Positions 1 through 10,576 of a DNA stretch of 64,000 nucleotides are shown in pieces (position 1 is the stretch's first letter; every line of letters starts with the position of its first letter). The position numbers and the translations under genes were made by a program. The stretch is from Kondoa malvinella (lineage: Eukaryota; Basidiomycota; Agaricostilbomycetes; Agaricostilbales; Kondoaceae). Under the pieces are notes generated by a model, which saw nothing but the letters and a program-made list of their open reading frames with translations, did no database searches and was not told the DNA's origin. The DNA lies in contig BCIM01000004.1 of NCBI GenBank assembly GCA_039545315.1, positions 434,001-498,000 on the forward strand, in the 5' to 3' direction.

Positions 1-557
1 CTCTTCAAAGGTCAACACGATCGCATCTTCAATAGCATAAAAGTCCTTCTTCTCCTTTGCGCCGCTTCTCGTCAAACGAATCTCAAGCACGGCGTTGGCA
101 GCGTTTTCGGGGTGAGCCAGTATATCGAGAGAAGAGAAAGCCGCCTCTGCTAGAGCTGATCGATTCTTTTTGGTCCAGCTTTGCAGATGTGAAGCTGATT
201 CTGCTTCAGCTGGCGTCAGACTGGCATTCATCTTCTTCCATTTGGCATGATCTAGCTTGTGTCGTGCCCACTGATTCGTGATGATTGTCAATACTAGGCA
301 AAAGAAGGATGAAGAGGTACACCAACATCCGCATTCTGGCTAGCTACTGGATGAACAGAGACATCGTTTGGGGCGAAGAAACCGACCATTCTGTAGAACA
401 GTACTTCGCCATCTTGCACGTAGCACAGCGCTTGGAGCCGCTCTTGGCGCAAGAGGGTCCATCACACCTGAAATCAATCAATCAATCAACAAGGTGCAAC
501 GAACTGGTTCGCCAGAGGGTCAACACACATGCCTCCGATGACAGGCATGTCGCTCAT
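1..557 (-). CDS. MYND-type zinc-finger protein, 3' part outside window
   Basis: Partial gene read right to left, with exons 505-557, 387-467, 327-339 and 1-270; the C terminus lies left of the window. Spliced, it starts MSDMPVIGG and by residues 19-53 gives a clear MYND finger: C19, C24, C32, C35, C41, C45 and H53, with the typical YCSTEC core and ADWARHK tail. MYND fingers bind short proline-rich peptides in protein-protein contacts. Downstream follows a helical, charged region including SWTKKNRSALAEAAF and an acidic segment, without a SET domain up to the edge. The third exon is only 13 nt and supplies part of the finger, which supports the splice model. What the rest of the protein does cannot be said from this window. 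Confidence 0.8.
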
Positions 558-1312
558 GATGACTCAAGAAGCATTTGCGATCTTGTGGTCGCTGCATGCC
601 AACAGCTCGCGTGCTGTGTGACCAAGTCGCCCCATCCGTGCCGTCAATTTGCGGCCTGCGCGATACCAAAAGAGCTCTGTTCAGTTCCCGTTGTTGCAGA
701 CAATGCTCCGTGCCTCATCTGGCTCTGGGTTATCGACTGGCCGGCAGCCACAGCTCCCCTTACTCATGCTCCTCGTCGTGAAGGCATGTGTCGACAGTAT
801 TCTCGGTCATGTTCGCGATTCTCAATCTCATTGTGCTGCACCACGCTGCGCCAATCATGTATAGAATCAAACGCCTCAGAATGCTTTCACTCTTCTACTT
901 CACGGATGTAAGCGAGCAGATACACCGAACCTGACTTCAGATGCTTTCAGAATGGTCTTCGCGTTTGGTCTTTCGTGTTTGGGAATACGCCTTCTCAACT
1001 TCTCGACTTTCAAGATTCTCGGACCTAAGCCATTCTGTAACGTCTCACATCGTCTGTTCTCTACTCTCTCTCTTGCGCTACCACTTTTGGCTATTCACTT
1101 TATCTCGATTCGGTCGCTTTACGTTTCGACAAGACCCTGAACACTTCCTGATTACACACGACAGCCCGCATTCTGTATTTGTTCGATGTGAGTGCTCTTC
1201 TTACCTTCCAGCAATAACCTGTGCTGATTTCTCTCAGCTACCGAACTGTGCAACTCTCGCACCAGTGTGCTGTGATCAAGTCTCTCTATCATACCAAAAC
1301 TCAAAGAGCAGA
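558..1312. other. Intergenic region, divergent promoter
   Basis: About 750 bp between the start of the MYND gene and a small plus-strand ORF. The right half (about 1000-1290) is rich in pyrimidine runs (ctctctct, ctttcg), as is common just upstream of fungal starts. Open frames here show no family resemblance or splice structure that I can support. Confidence 0.4.
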
Positions 1313-1579
1313 ATGTCTACACCGACATTGCAAACTCAGCTAGCCTACCTCCTCTCCCTCCGCTCAAACAAACCAAACAGCACCATACCAATCATCTGCG
1401 TTTCAGCTCTGCTCGTATCAGCTGTGTTGTTAGCATTCATGTGTTGGTTGCTGAGCACCAGACGATCTATGCGACGAGCGGAAGTCAGGTCGGTAGAGCA
1501 GGAGTTGAAAGAGGGCGTATGGAAGATTGAGGGTTTGAAGAGAATGGAGCCGGTTAAGCTTAGAGATGGAAAAGTGTGA
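1313..1579 (+). CDS. Small single-span membrane protein, unrecognised
   Basis: The ATG at 1313 opens an 88-codon frame. Residues about 26-46 are a hydrophobic span (IPIICVSALLVSAVLLAFMC) followed by a positively charged stretch (STRRSMRRAEVR) and a short charged helix ending LRDGKV. This looks like a tail- or signal-anchored small membrane protein with the basic side probably cytosolic. A longer frame is open upstream from 941, but that part is pyrimidine-tract-like and unlike protein. I do not recognise a family. A possible intron near 1671-1712 suggests the transcript, or a second gene, continues to the right, but I could not build a convincing extension. Confidence 0.45.
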   Translation: MSTPTLQTQLAYLLSLRSNKPNSTIPIICVSALLVSAVLLAFMCWLLSTRRSMRRAEVRSVEQELKEGVWKIEGLKRMEPVKLRDGKV

Positions 1580-2401
1580 TCGTGGACAGGAGGCAGTGAT
1601 AGCAGGACAAGAATGTATCGATACTCGAGGAAAGGCTGCCAGATGGTGCTGCATTCGCTCCGTGAGTCAAGCAAACTTGTTTTCATAGCACAATCTCTAA
1701 GAAATCGTTACAGGAATTCGCCTGCTCGTACATGGAGTAGTAGCAAGGCAGAGAAGATACCAAGAATGCGATCGCAACTTCCTTTCTCGGTCATTGTGGA
1801 GACTCCATCAACACGGATGACATCAACAGGTCAAATGAAGCAGAACAGTATACGAAGAGAAGATGGAGAGCAGGATATCTGCAGGCAGACAAATACAAAA
1901 GCCAGAAGGGGACGTGCAATTAGAAGACTGAGATTGCCTTACGTGACCTCATCTAGCTTTGAAATACAGTAGCAATTCGAAAACCATCAGAGCGAGTAGA
2001 CTTGTACCAGCATTCTGCTCTGTGTCTTCCGCTGCTCGTCCACTTTGTTGCAAGGGTCTCGATTTTTAAAGTTATCCGGCAGGGTCGATCATTCCAAAAG
2101 ATCTTTGATCTTCCGGACGCTCAACAACAGACCAGCATAGGCCGTTGACCTGTACTCAAGCTTCGCCAAACGCTTGCATCTCGAATATCAACGATATCGG
2201 TGGTGGCAAGAATCAACGAAGTGACGGTCTCGAATCGAGCAACAATTGCAAATCTCTTGAGGTCGAACAAAAGCTGGGCCGCCGATCTTTGCTTTCGTGA
2301 TATCCTTGTTCGAGCCAATACCATAGCAGCTGCTACAGTACATCGCAACAGCAAATATCAGCGGAGACAATTCGTGCATGACTTTACTCCGCTAGAGAGC
2401 C
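1580..2401. other. Unassigned stretch upstream of LON-RING gene
   Basis: Short open frames exist (for example 1613-1972 plus) but they are basic, low-information and have no recognisable domain. Intron-like signals occur near 1671 (gtgagt) and 1712 (ttacag). It probably holds 3' sequence of the small membrane-protein transcript and the promoter of the next gene. Confidence 0.3.
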
Positions 2402-5083
2402 ATGGACCGACACGATTCAGAACCCCCTGATACCCTTGCTGGCCCTCAAGTAGCTTCAAAAGATTCGGAGCATTCATTAGAGTCGTTACAAGAGCACGCT
2501 GGGACCTCTTTATCTGCAAATCAGGCAGAAAGTGGCGATATGGCGAATCCTGAGCTTGCCCCTACGATCGAGGTCAGTCCGACGCTCTCTATGAGTTGCT
2601 ACACTGTTCGGCCACTGATTGCAGTTGGTTTCAGACACCGATGTCCTCCAGATCTCAAAATGATACAATTATCGCTAGTTCTCAATTGACCACATCTGCA
2701 CCTCACCTATCTGAACATTCGACCATGTCTACTGCTACTGTACAATCTGTGAATGCAGTTCCAGCGTTCGCAAGAAGTTCGGCTTCACCTTCCTCAAGAT
2801 ACGATGTACAACCTTTACATCGGGATGGACCTGCTGTGCCTCATCGCAATCGAGCCTCTTCAGCCGAGCCGCTTCCTCGTACCCTACAACGATCACTCTC
2901 CTCTTCAGGCTTACATCGATCATCTCGAGCTGAGACGTCGACCATGTCATCAAATCGACGGAGGGTGGACAGTGATCAGCATTGGTTATCAGAGGATGAG
3001 GGAAGCCTGCAAGTCGAGGATTATCTACAACGTCAACGGCGCATGGTAGAGGCGGGAGAATTGGGCAGTTCCAGTGGCACGTCCTCTCGCCGACGCAGAC
3101 CTTCAGATCAAGACGATGACCCGCCTTTGATGGATGCAAACATCAAAAAGACTACTGTGCTCGAGGAAGAGAGGACGACAACAGTCCGGCCGGCCAATTC
3201 AAACAATTCGCCTGCCTTAATGTCAACCGGTGCTGTTCCGACAGACCTGGATACTGCGGTTCCCTTCGATGCTCTCCCTGGCACTGCGCATCTGTTACAA
3301 GTCCTTCGAAGCATCATCCTCTGCCCAGTATGTCAAGACGCCTTCAACATGCCAATTACTTTAGGTTGCGGACACTCGATATGCCTCGCCTGCACTCTGG
3401 ACGAGCTCAATCCACCGTCACCTACGTCTGCAAACCTGTCTCGCACTACATCATCACGTTCAGATCCACCTCCACTATCACCGTCTGGACCTCGCTCGCG
3501 TTTTCAGTCTCTACGCAGAAGATTCTCTTCCGAATCACCGCCGCCGCAGGAGAAGCTTTCGACAACACCCAGTCTACCTGCTTATCCATGTCCAAAAGCA
3601 GAATGCAAGAAGCAAGCACATCGATTCCTCATTCCGCCTACAACGAATGCGCAAGGTGGCAAGGTCGCTCCTCTAGCGCGAAGAAGCGATGTTTTGTTGA
3701 TGAAGCTCGTTTCTATGGTAAACCGATTGAATGTGTATCGCTTGCATACGGGAGAAATGCCAGATGCGAAAACGATTGAAGAAATGTTGGAAGAGCCTGC
3801 TGTTGGTGAACCGATACCTCATCGAACGGATTCAAGTTCAAGTCAGGATAGTGCGGCTTCAAGCCCTGCTGATGAAGTGGACGAAGAAGGGAAAAGAGGC
3901 ATCAAGAGCAGACCTTTCAAGAGCATCAAGAGGACAAAGAGGGTTTCGACTTCACCACCGACTGAAGATGGCGATGACAGAAGTTTGGCTCGCAACGTCC
4001 TCAGTGAACTCGATTGTCAAGTATGCGCCAACATTTTCGCCGATCCGGTAACGACGCCTTGTGGCCATACCTTTTGTCGCAAATGCCTGGCGAGAAGTTT
4101 GGATCATTCCGATAAATGTCCACTCTGTCGATCCGACTTGCCTGGTTATGGCTACTTTACCGACCACCCTTCCAACAAGGCGCTCACTGTCGTACTGGAA
4201 CAAGGTTTCGGTTCTCTCTCTTTCGATCGACTTGATACTCTGCGCAAGGAAGAAGAATTACTTCATATGGATCTACCCATCTTTGTCTGCGCTCTCGCTT
4301 TCCCTTTCACTCCTACTTTCCTACACGTCTTTGAACCTCGCTATCGACTCATGATGCGTCGCGCTCAAGAGAAACAAGGTCATTTCGGCATGGTTTTACC
4401 ATCACAAGCACCAGGCGGTCTATACCTCTATGGCACCGTTTTAGAAATCAAGTCCATTGAAGTTCTAGCCGATGGTCGAAGCATGGTTGAAACTGTTGGG
4501 ATTCATCGATTCAAGTTGCTCAAAACGGGAACTTTGGATGGTTACGTCGTTGCGCAGATTGAGGCGATACATGATATTCCCGAATCGGAAGAACAAGAAC
4601 TCGAACAAGCTGCTGTTGCTCGATGCGCTGAAGCGAAAGCTGAACGACAGGGCAGGATAGCAAGAGGTGAAGATCCAGGTGAAGAAGTAAAGGAGGAACT
4701 GTCGATTGAAGAGTTGATGGGAAGGTGTCATGAGTTTTTGGAAGTGCTGAGAACTGGAGCGGCGCCTTGGTTGAGGCAAAAGCTGAACGACACTTTGGGT
4801 CCGATGCCTGATTCGCCAGCGGAGTTTTCCTACTATATGGCTGCGGTTATCCCGATCTACGAGTATGAAAAGGCCAAGCTGCTTCCGGTGTGTCTCTTTC
4901 TCCTCTTCTGTGATACATTAGCTCATTCGGGTTGCATAGATAACGTCTGCTCGTCTTCGATTAAAGCTCCTGGTGTTCTGGATAGATCAACTCAGGGGAT
5001 CTTGGTGGTTCAACAGAGGTATGTCCAGCTTCTCGATACTCTAGATGGCGCTGACAGTTATGCTAGGTTGCACTATCGCGTGA
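2402..5083 (+). CDS. LON-domain protein with two RING fingers (LONRF-like E3 ligase)
   Basis: Exons 2402-2572, 2635-4887, 4940-5018 and 5067-5083 give 839 residues. A Ser/Thr-rich N-terminal half is followed by a first C3HC4-type RING near residue 287 (CPVCQDAF, then CGHSICLAC), with an insertion before its last cysteines. A second compact RING lies at about 518-556 (CQVCANIF, CGHTFCRKC, CPLCRSDL). From about 603 an ATP-dependent-protease La substrate-binding (LON) domain follows (LPIFVCALAF, FEPRYRLMMRRA). The architecture matches the LONRF family of presumed ubiquitin ligases; it has no ATPase or protease part. The last exons rebuild the usual C-terminal helix (LRLKLLVFWIDQL). The substrate is unknown; RING function in ubiquitin transfer is family knowledge. 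Confidence 0.88.
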
Positions 5084-5319
5084 CTACGTCAGCCATGGGT
5101 GGCTTTACTATGCTTCTACATTCTTTTCCTCAGTGTGAATATGGCATCTTAGTAACTCATGTCATTCGTTTCGTTGCCTTGCTTGTATATAATGCACATG
5201 ATCTTGTAATCCGCATCGTTGCAGCTCGTACTTGCTCTCACTTGCCACTGCATGTTGAACGTTGACGCTCGTTCATCGCTTTGACTTTTTTTCGCTAAGT
5301 CCTTTTGATCCAGCACAAG

Positions 5320-6137
5320 ATGGTGGAAACAAGAACAATAGTAGGAGCAACGACTGCTTCAGCTCTAGTAGCTCTTGTTGGATACGCAGCCTACTTTGAT
5401 TACAGGCGAAGGCACGATGTGGAATTCAGGAAAAGGTTATGTGCGTCTCGACTTGCTGGGCTCTAGCTCTGTCTCGCAGCAGCTGAAGCGGCAATGTGAG
5501 AACACAGTGAAGGAGAACAGGCACCTGGCCAGAGCAGCAGAAGCTCAAGCGACGCAAGCTGCGCAAAAGGACACTGTGCGCTTGAAAGCTGCAGTCAACG
5601 CTATCATCAACGATCCAGCTGCAAACAACTTGTCAATGCAAGAGAGTGAACAATATTTCTTGGAACATGTCGCTATGGGCGAAAGTTTGGCCAATAAAGG
5701 TCCGCTAAAGGCTCTGGGTTGGTGAATCTCACTTATCGGGGGTTTGCGATGGACAGGCCCGCAATTCGAAGTCGAAGCTGCTGTTGCATTCTTTAAAGCT
5801 CTCAAGGTCTACCCGGCACCGCATGAGCTCATCCAGATCTACCAGCGGACTCTGCCTGAAAAAGTGTTTGCAAACATCATGACTTGCTTTGGTCAGTCGA
5901 GGCTGCTCTGTTGTCTTCATCAGACTAAGGGGTATGTTTCTTTGACAGTCCTCGCAAAGGCTGCTACTCCCGGAGCTGGAAGACAACCTGTGAATCCTTT
6001 TGACTAAACATAGCTGTATTGTGAGACTCATGCTTTCACAGTCTGGTAACGCAATCCTTGAAGAAATCGACACGGATGAAGCACCACGAAGCGGTCAATC
6101 TTCACCAAAGAGCGAGCCACAGTATGTCAAAGTATAG
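5320..6137 (+). CDS. TOM20: Mitochondrial import receptor subunit Tom20
   Basis: Exons 5320-5440, 5508-5699, 5757-5891, 5949-5989 and 6042-6137. The N terminus is a membrane anchor (IVGATTASALVALVGYAAYF) followed by the family signature FDYRRRHDVEFRKRL, then a Glu/Ala-rich helix and the receptor domain (ESEQYFLEHVAMGESLANKG, FEVEAAVAFFKALKVYPAP, LIQIYQRTLPEKVFANIM). An acidic, Pro/Ser-rich tail ends in EEIDTDEAPRSGQSS. Tom20 sits in the outer mitochondrial membrane and binds the hydrophobic face of presequences, passing precursors to the Tom40 pore. Length (about 195 residues) is normal for fungi. All splice junctions keep frame, and the domain junction at 5699/5757 reads NKGPQFEVE as in the family. 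Confidence 0.92.
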
Positions 6138-6187
6138 AATTCTGCACCGATTGTATATAGCTTTAGCGTGTGTCAAAATTGGACTTG

Positions 6188-8411
6188 TCACCCTTCCATT
6201 TCTACATCTTTTACATATTTGTCACCTAGCAAATCTGATATATCGACCGTAGCATCTTGCGTCTCGGCAGTAAGATCAGCTGGAACCGAGTCATCTTCCT
6301 GCCAGGCTGATTCCCAACCTTCTTCCATCCCTTCCTCATTTAGGCGTTTCTCCATATGTGTCAAACACTTTAAGAGATCGTTCGGTCTCATCCCAACTAG
6401 ATCACTAGCTATATCCAACACTTGTTCCATCGCTCGAGGTAAAACACCATAGTCGTTCTTCTCGTATCGTTTAATCTCTTCACCGGAGAGTAAGACTGCT
6501 TCATCTTCTGGTCGAGCGTGCGTGTCTTCGTGGATGGAATGGTAGAGATTCGCGGTGACCGGGTCGGGGTCTTGCGATGATAGATGTACGCCAGATTTGG
6601 GTGGAAGAGGGAAAGCATCTTCAATTCTGTCAAAATCTGTCCAACAACAAACTTATTCATCAGTACTAGAGTGAGTGGAAGCTCTGTACGGACATTTTGG
6701 TCGTCTGCGAGGGTTATCAAGCAAATCCTCTACATGATCTAGGTAGGCATCGATTTCTTCTTCTGTGTACTCTGTTGTTGACTTGGAGAACAGGCGTTTG
6801 AGCGGTTGATTCGAGCAATCTTTGTGGACGGTTTGGGCTGTTGCGAGCCAGTCTTTTTGGGTCGGTAAAGAAGCAAGACGATCGCTCTTGGATGGATACC
6901 TGTGCTCGGCGTAGGAAAAAATACCTAATAGGTGATTCTCGTAGCGCAACGCACCTTTGTTCATCATCCAGTCCCCAGACCGACTTTGCGCAGAGAATCA
7001 CAGAACAGACAATAACCGCATCAGGCGCCATATAAGATTGCGGAACCTCAGTTTCAACTTTCATTTTTGCTCTCCACACTGGAGTAGGTACAGCAGCTCG
7101 AAGATGGTTGTAAGGATCGCTCTTGAGCTTGAAGGAAAAGTCTGCGTCTAGCCGACTGAGCAGCTTTCGAGCGCTTTGATAGAATGTAGCTGGGCTGATT
7201 TTTAGTGAGATTACGAGAAATGTAGAAAGGAGCATACGAGGCAGACAGAACGCTTTGCATGCTCGCCATAGCAATGGACCAACGTTCAGATCGGGAAAAG
7301 TAACGTCCATCGTTCTGTACAAGCCAACAAAGCGATTCGTCCAGCTGGTCAAGGAGTAGGCTTCGTCTGAACCTTGAAAGATGGCTGGTGGTAGCTGCCA
7401 GAAACCCGAATCAATTAGTGAAAGGAAGAATATATCTGGACTCACGCCGTGATTCAAGCTTGCGAACGTAGACTGATAGGTAAAGTTCTTCATGCTCTGA
7501 GGCAGACGGTCCGCAAAGTCCAAGTAGGGCAGTTCGCCAATCTCCACCAATCTATTTCAATCAGCCCAACCAAAGCAGACAGCCGAATCGGCATACCTGA
7601 TGAGATCAGCATAGAAGATGGGTATCCGTAACGTCGCACACGATAGATAGCAGATGACCAGAGTGAAGGAAAGCTGGAAAGTCCGCTTGATGTCGCGAGC
7701 TCGAATCAACTTTGGCTTCTCAGGCGGACGATTGACCTGATCATCTAGCTTGACCTTTTCCATATGCGCTTCTAAGTTATCATCGTCTGAGGAATAATCG
7801 GACTCGGTTTCCGTCAGCGGTGGAGGCAAACATTCTGGGTCTGGTGGGTCAGGCAGGACGTCTAGATGTTGCAAAGGAGCAGGAGGAAGATCAGAGCAGG
7901 AAATGTAGAGGGCCCATAGATCTCTTGCGACGAGCTGCAGGTTGATGAGTTGCTGTTGTGCATGAATAGCTCTAGACGTACTTCCAGCTCGGTAGGCAGA
8001 TTCCACAATTCGATGAGAGCAGCTATCTGCTGCCGCAACAGGATCTGCCCAGCTTCGTACTGCAGAAAACGAGCCCTGTCGCCGTGGTACCCTGTGATCT
8101 CGAGTCAGATATAACGCCTGGACGGGCCATGTCGCCAGAGACGCACGCTGCGAAGCTGTCTTGACTTTCTTCTTTTTGTTCTTTCTCACTTTACGAGTTA
8201 CATTGAAATGCTGCGAAGGCGCTTCGTCCTGTTCTTGCGTTTCCCTCACATATCCCTGTCACCTCCAATATCTGCTCATGTTCCAACATTACAGCGAGAC
8301 AAGGCTGACCTGTAGGACATGGCCAGATTGACAGACTAAACGACCAGTAGCTGCGTCTTTATGGAAGCGTCGCGAACCACATTCTTGACAAATGCGTTTT
8401 TGGCTGCTCAT
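6188..8411 (-). CDS. RRN7: RNA polymerase I core factor subunit Rrn7 (TAF1B family)
   Basis: Exons (transcript order) 8310-8411, 7597-8255, 7446-7551, 6955-7394, 6694-6899 and 6188-6636 give 653 residues. Residues 8, 11, 27 and 31 form the N-terminal zinc ribbon (CQECG ... VCQSGHVLQ), followed by the GYVRETQEQDE box characteristic of Rrn7/TAF1B. The centre has the cyclin-fold-like region (LIRARDIKRTFQLSFTLVIC, MKNFTYQSTFASLNHG, SWTNRFVGLYRTMDVTFPDL). Rrn7 is the TFIIB-like subunit of the core factor that places RNA polymerase I on rDNA promoters in the nucleolus. The C-terminal exon is acidic. A stretch around 7190-7260 is read through without splicing; an unrecognised small intron there is possible. 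Confidence 0.88.
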
Positions 8412-8457
8412 CGACAGAACCTTATCTTATCGCTATCAGTCAAGACTATTCATTTCT

Positions 8458-10420
8458 TTACAATAGCCCATTTGGCGCCTGCGCTTGTGTAGCTCTCTGT
8501 ACTAACAGTCTTTCCATCCTATACGCTTCATACAGCTTATCTCGCGTACTCTCTCTGAACAACTGTCGAGCAAAGTCAGACTCAGCCGAGTAGAAGAGAG
8601 AAAGAGACCTACCTGACTATGCCCAGAGAGCACAGTCTGTTTCAATGATCCAAAATCACAATGCTCCGGATCTAAGCAATGAGCCGTTCCAAAGCGGAAC
8701 TTGCGAATATATTCAGGTCGCTCAGCTTGCAGATCTTCAGGTGCTATGAGCAAGAAGGGCAGATGAGAGGACAACATGGCTGTAGATGGCGGTGTTGCTT
8801 GAACAGCATGGAGCCTTCTTCGATGCGTGCTGTTGCTTCTCGAGCGAGTGCGGACCAGTTGAGGTTTGTCAACAGGCATATCAAGATGTCGAGAGAATGC
8901 GGCCATAGAGTCTTCTTCGTTCATGGGCGTCGTAGGAGTACTAGGTTCGGAAGGGATTTGAGGTGAAGGCGTCCTTTCTTTAGCTTGAAGGAGACCACCA
9001 AAATCCAGTCCTTCTCTTTGCATATCTCGCAAGACCGCCGCTTTGTACTCTGCAATCTCCGATATCGTTAGGCTGTCCGCATGACCAATGACCTACAGCC
9101 TGCTCAGACCTATATTTCAGCTCAAGAAAGTCATGGCTTACCGGTATCACGTTTGCCCTTTTCGCAAGCTTCTTAATCATCCTCATGTCTGTCCCAGACA
9201 TGCTGACCGTCTCCACCTCGTCACGTTCATCCGCGCCACTCAATCGGACTGTATCGTCTTCTTCCGGTTGTGATCGCGCTAGACTCGACTGCCTAGATAT
9301 CGAAGGCATACTCTTGTGACTCCGTAGCGTATTCTGCTTGCTTGCCTTCGGTTGTACTATCGGATGCGGAGAGCGGAAGCTGCTGGGATGTATAAAGTAG
9401 AGGACGAGATGAACGTGACTGTCTTCTCCGTTGATGGTCGAGCGGATGATTTGCGATTCCTAATACATCTGCTAGCTGATCTTGGGACTTGCGAGGAAAG
9501 ATGCTCACTTGATCAAGGGTTTCGGCAAATTTCGATTCAAGAAATCGTACAAAGCCGTTGACTGCTACTTCGGCAGCGTAATCATCTATAGAGCCATCGT
9601 TCAGGTTCATCTGGAAGAGAGCATTATGCTCACCGGCCGAGAAGCCAACCGTGTCTATAGCGGTCAAAACAACACGCTCAATGTCGTAGACCAATTCAAC
9701 ACTGAGCACTTCCGTCTGTCTGGTCGGCTGTATGTTTGATCCTTGACAGCCAAATGCAGCAATCTTGTCCAGTGTCTCAGCTTTATGCGAATTCGAAGGG
9801 ACATCTGAAGTTTGGAGCAAGGTCTTGAGAAAACTAGTCTTGCCGCTGTTAGAGCTGCCGACGACCATCAGATTCAATGTTGGAGGTCGAGCTCGGGTCT
9901 GCCTGATAATCAGAGTGGATTTGTTAATGTATGAGATCGCTTACTCTTCTTCTCGATTGGGCTCGAGCAGGCGAAGCCGGAGTCGAAGGTACAGGTAACG
10001 CGTCCGTTGAAGGCTTGGCATAGAGAGAGCTGTGCTCCGAAACAATCACTAAGCTGCTAGCAAGCTGGTGCATCTTCTGACATACGCAATAGAAGGAGCC
10101 GCTGATCCCCTTCGTTGAGGAAAGTATTCGCTTGTCAATGATCCTGCATCCGAAGCTATCGGCGAAGTAGGTTTGTGAAACTGCAGATTTGGCGCGTACA
10201 CGCTAGCTGTTCGACTTCGGCCATTGGTAGAGTGATAAGGCAAGCCCATAGATCTGGCCAAGTCAGGCATGCTCGTCGTTGCATGAATATCAGGCAGGGT
10301 ATAGACCTGATGCAAATCATGTTGTCAAGACGAGCCTAGCGATTCGAGCGACTCGAGACAGACAATTGGCGCCTGGTCGACATGAATCGGTCGAGCGGGT
10401 CTTTTCTTTTTGAGCGGCAT
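8458..10420 (-). CDS. Septin-like GTPase with long N-terminal extension
   Basis: Exons (transcript order) 10364-10420, 10086-10306, 9945-10029, 9509-9898, 9142-9459, 8613-9092 and 8458-8562 give 551 residues. A Ser/Pro-rich extension of about 120 residues precedes the GTPase: G1 GSSNSGKT near residue 132, G3 DTVGF, and the septin segments HVHLVLYFIH and ANVIPVIGHADSLT. The C-terminal septin-unique part is well kept (PEYIRKFRFGTAHC, LFRESTRDKLYEAYRMERL). Septins form filaments at septa and the cell cortex. The G4 site, normally AKAD, reads GHAD, and long Ser-rich insertions interrupt the domain (about residues 290-340 and 400-450), so this is a divergent septin rather than a core Cdc3/10/11/12 type. 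No C-terminal coiled coil is seen. Confidence 0.82.
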
Positions 10421-10576
10421 GACAGGGATATACAGCGGTCACAGGACAAGAAAACAACAAGTACAGCAAGAGACAGAGATGGAATCAGGAGCTGTCAAGA
10501 CTTTCTACGCATTGTTCCCTCGCATCATGGCTCAAGGCGACATCTCGCGACAAGAAACCTGACCGGCAAGGCTGGT

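Noticed and set aside
285..911. Plus-strand 208-codon frame at the left edge
   Set aside because: It lies antisense to the well-supported MYND-finger exons and has no domain.
6717..7550. Rrn7 region taken as one unspliced 277-residue ORF
   Set aside because: The frame runs through clear introns (7395-7445 and 6900-6954); splicing restores family sequence on both sides.
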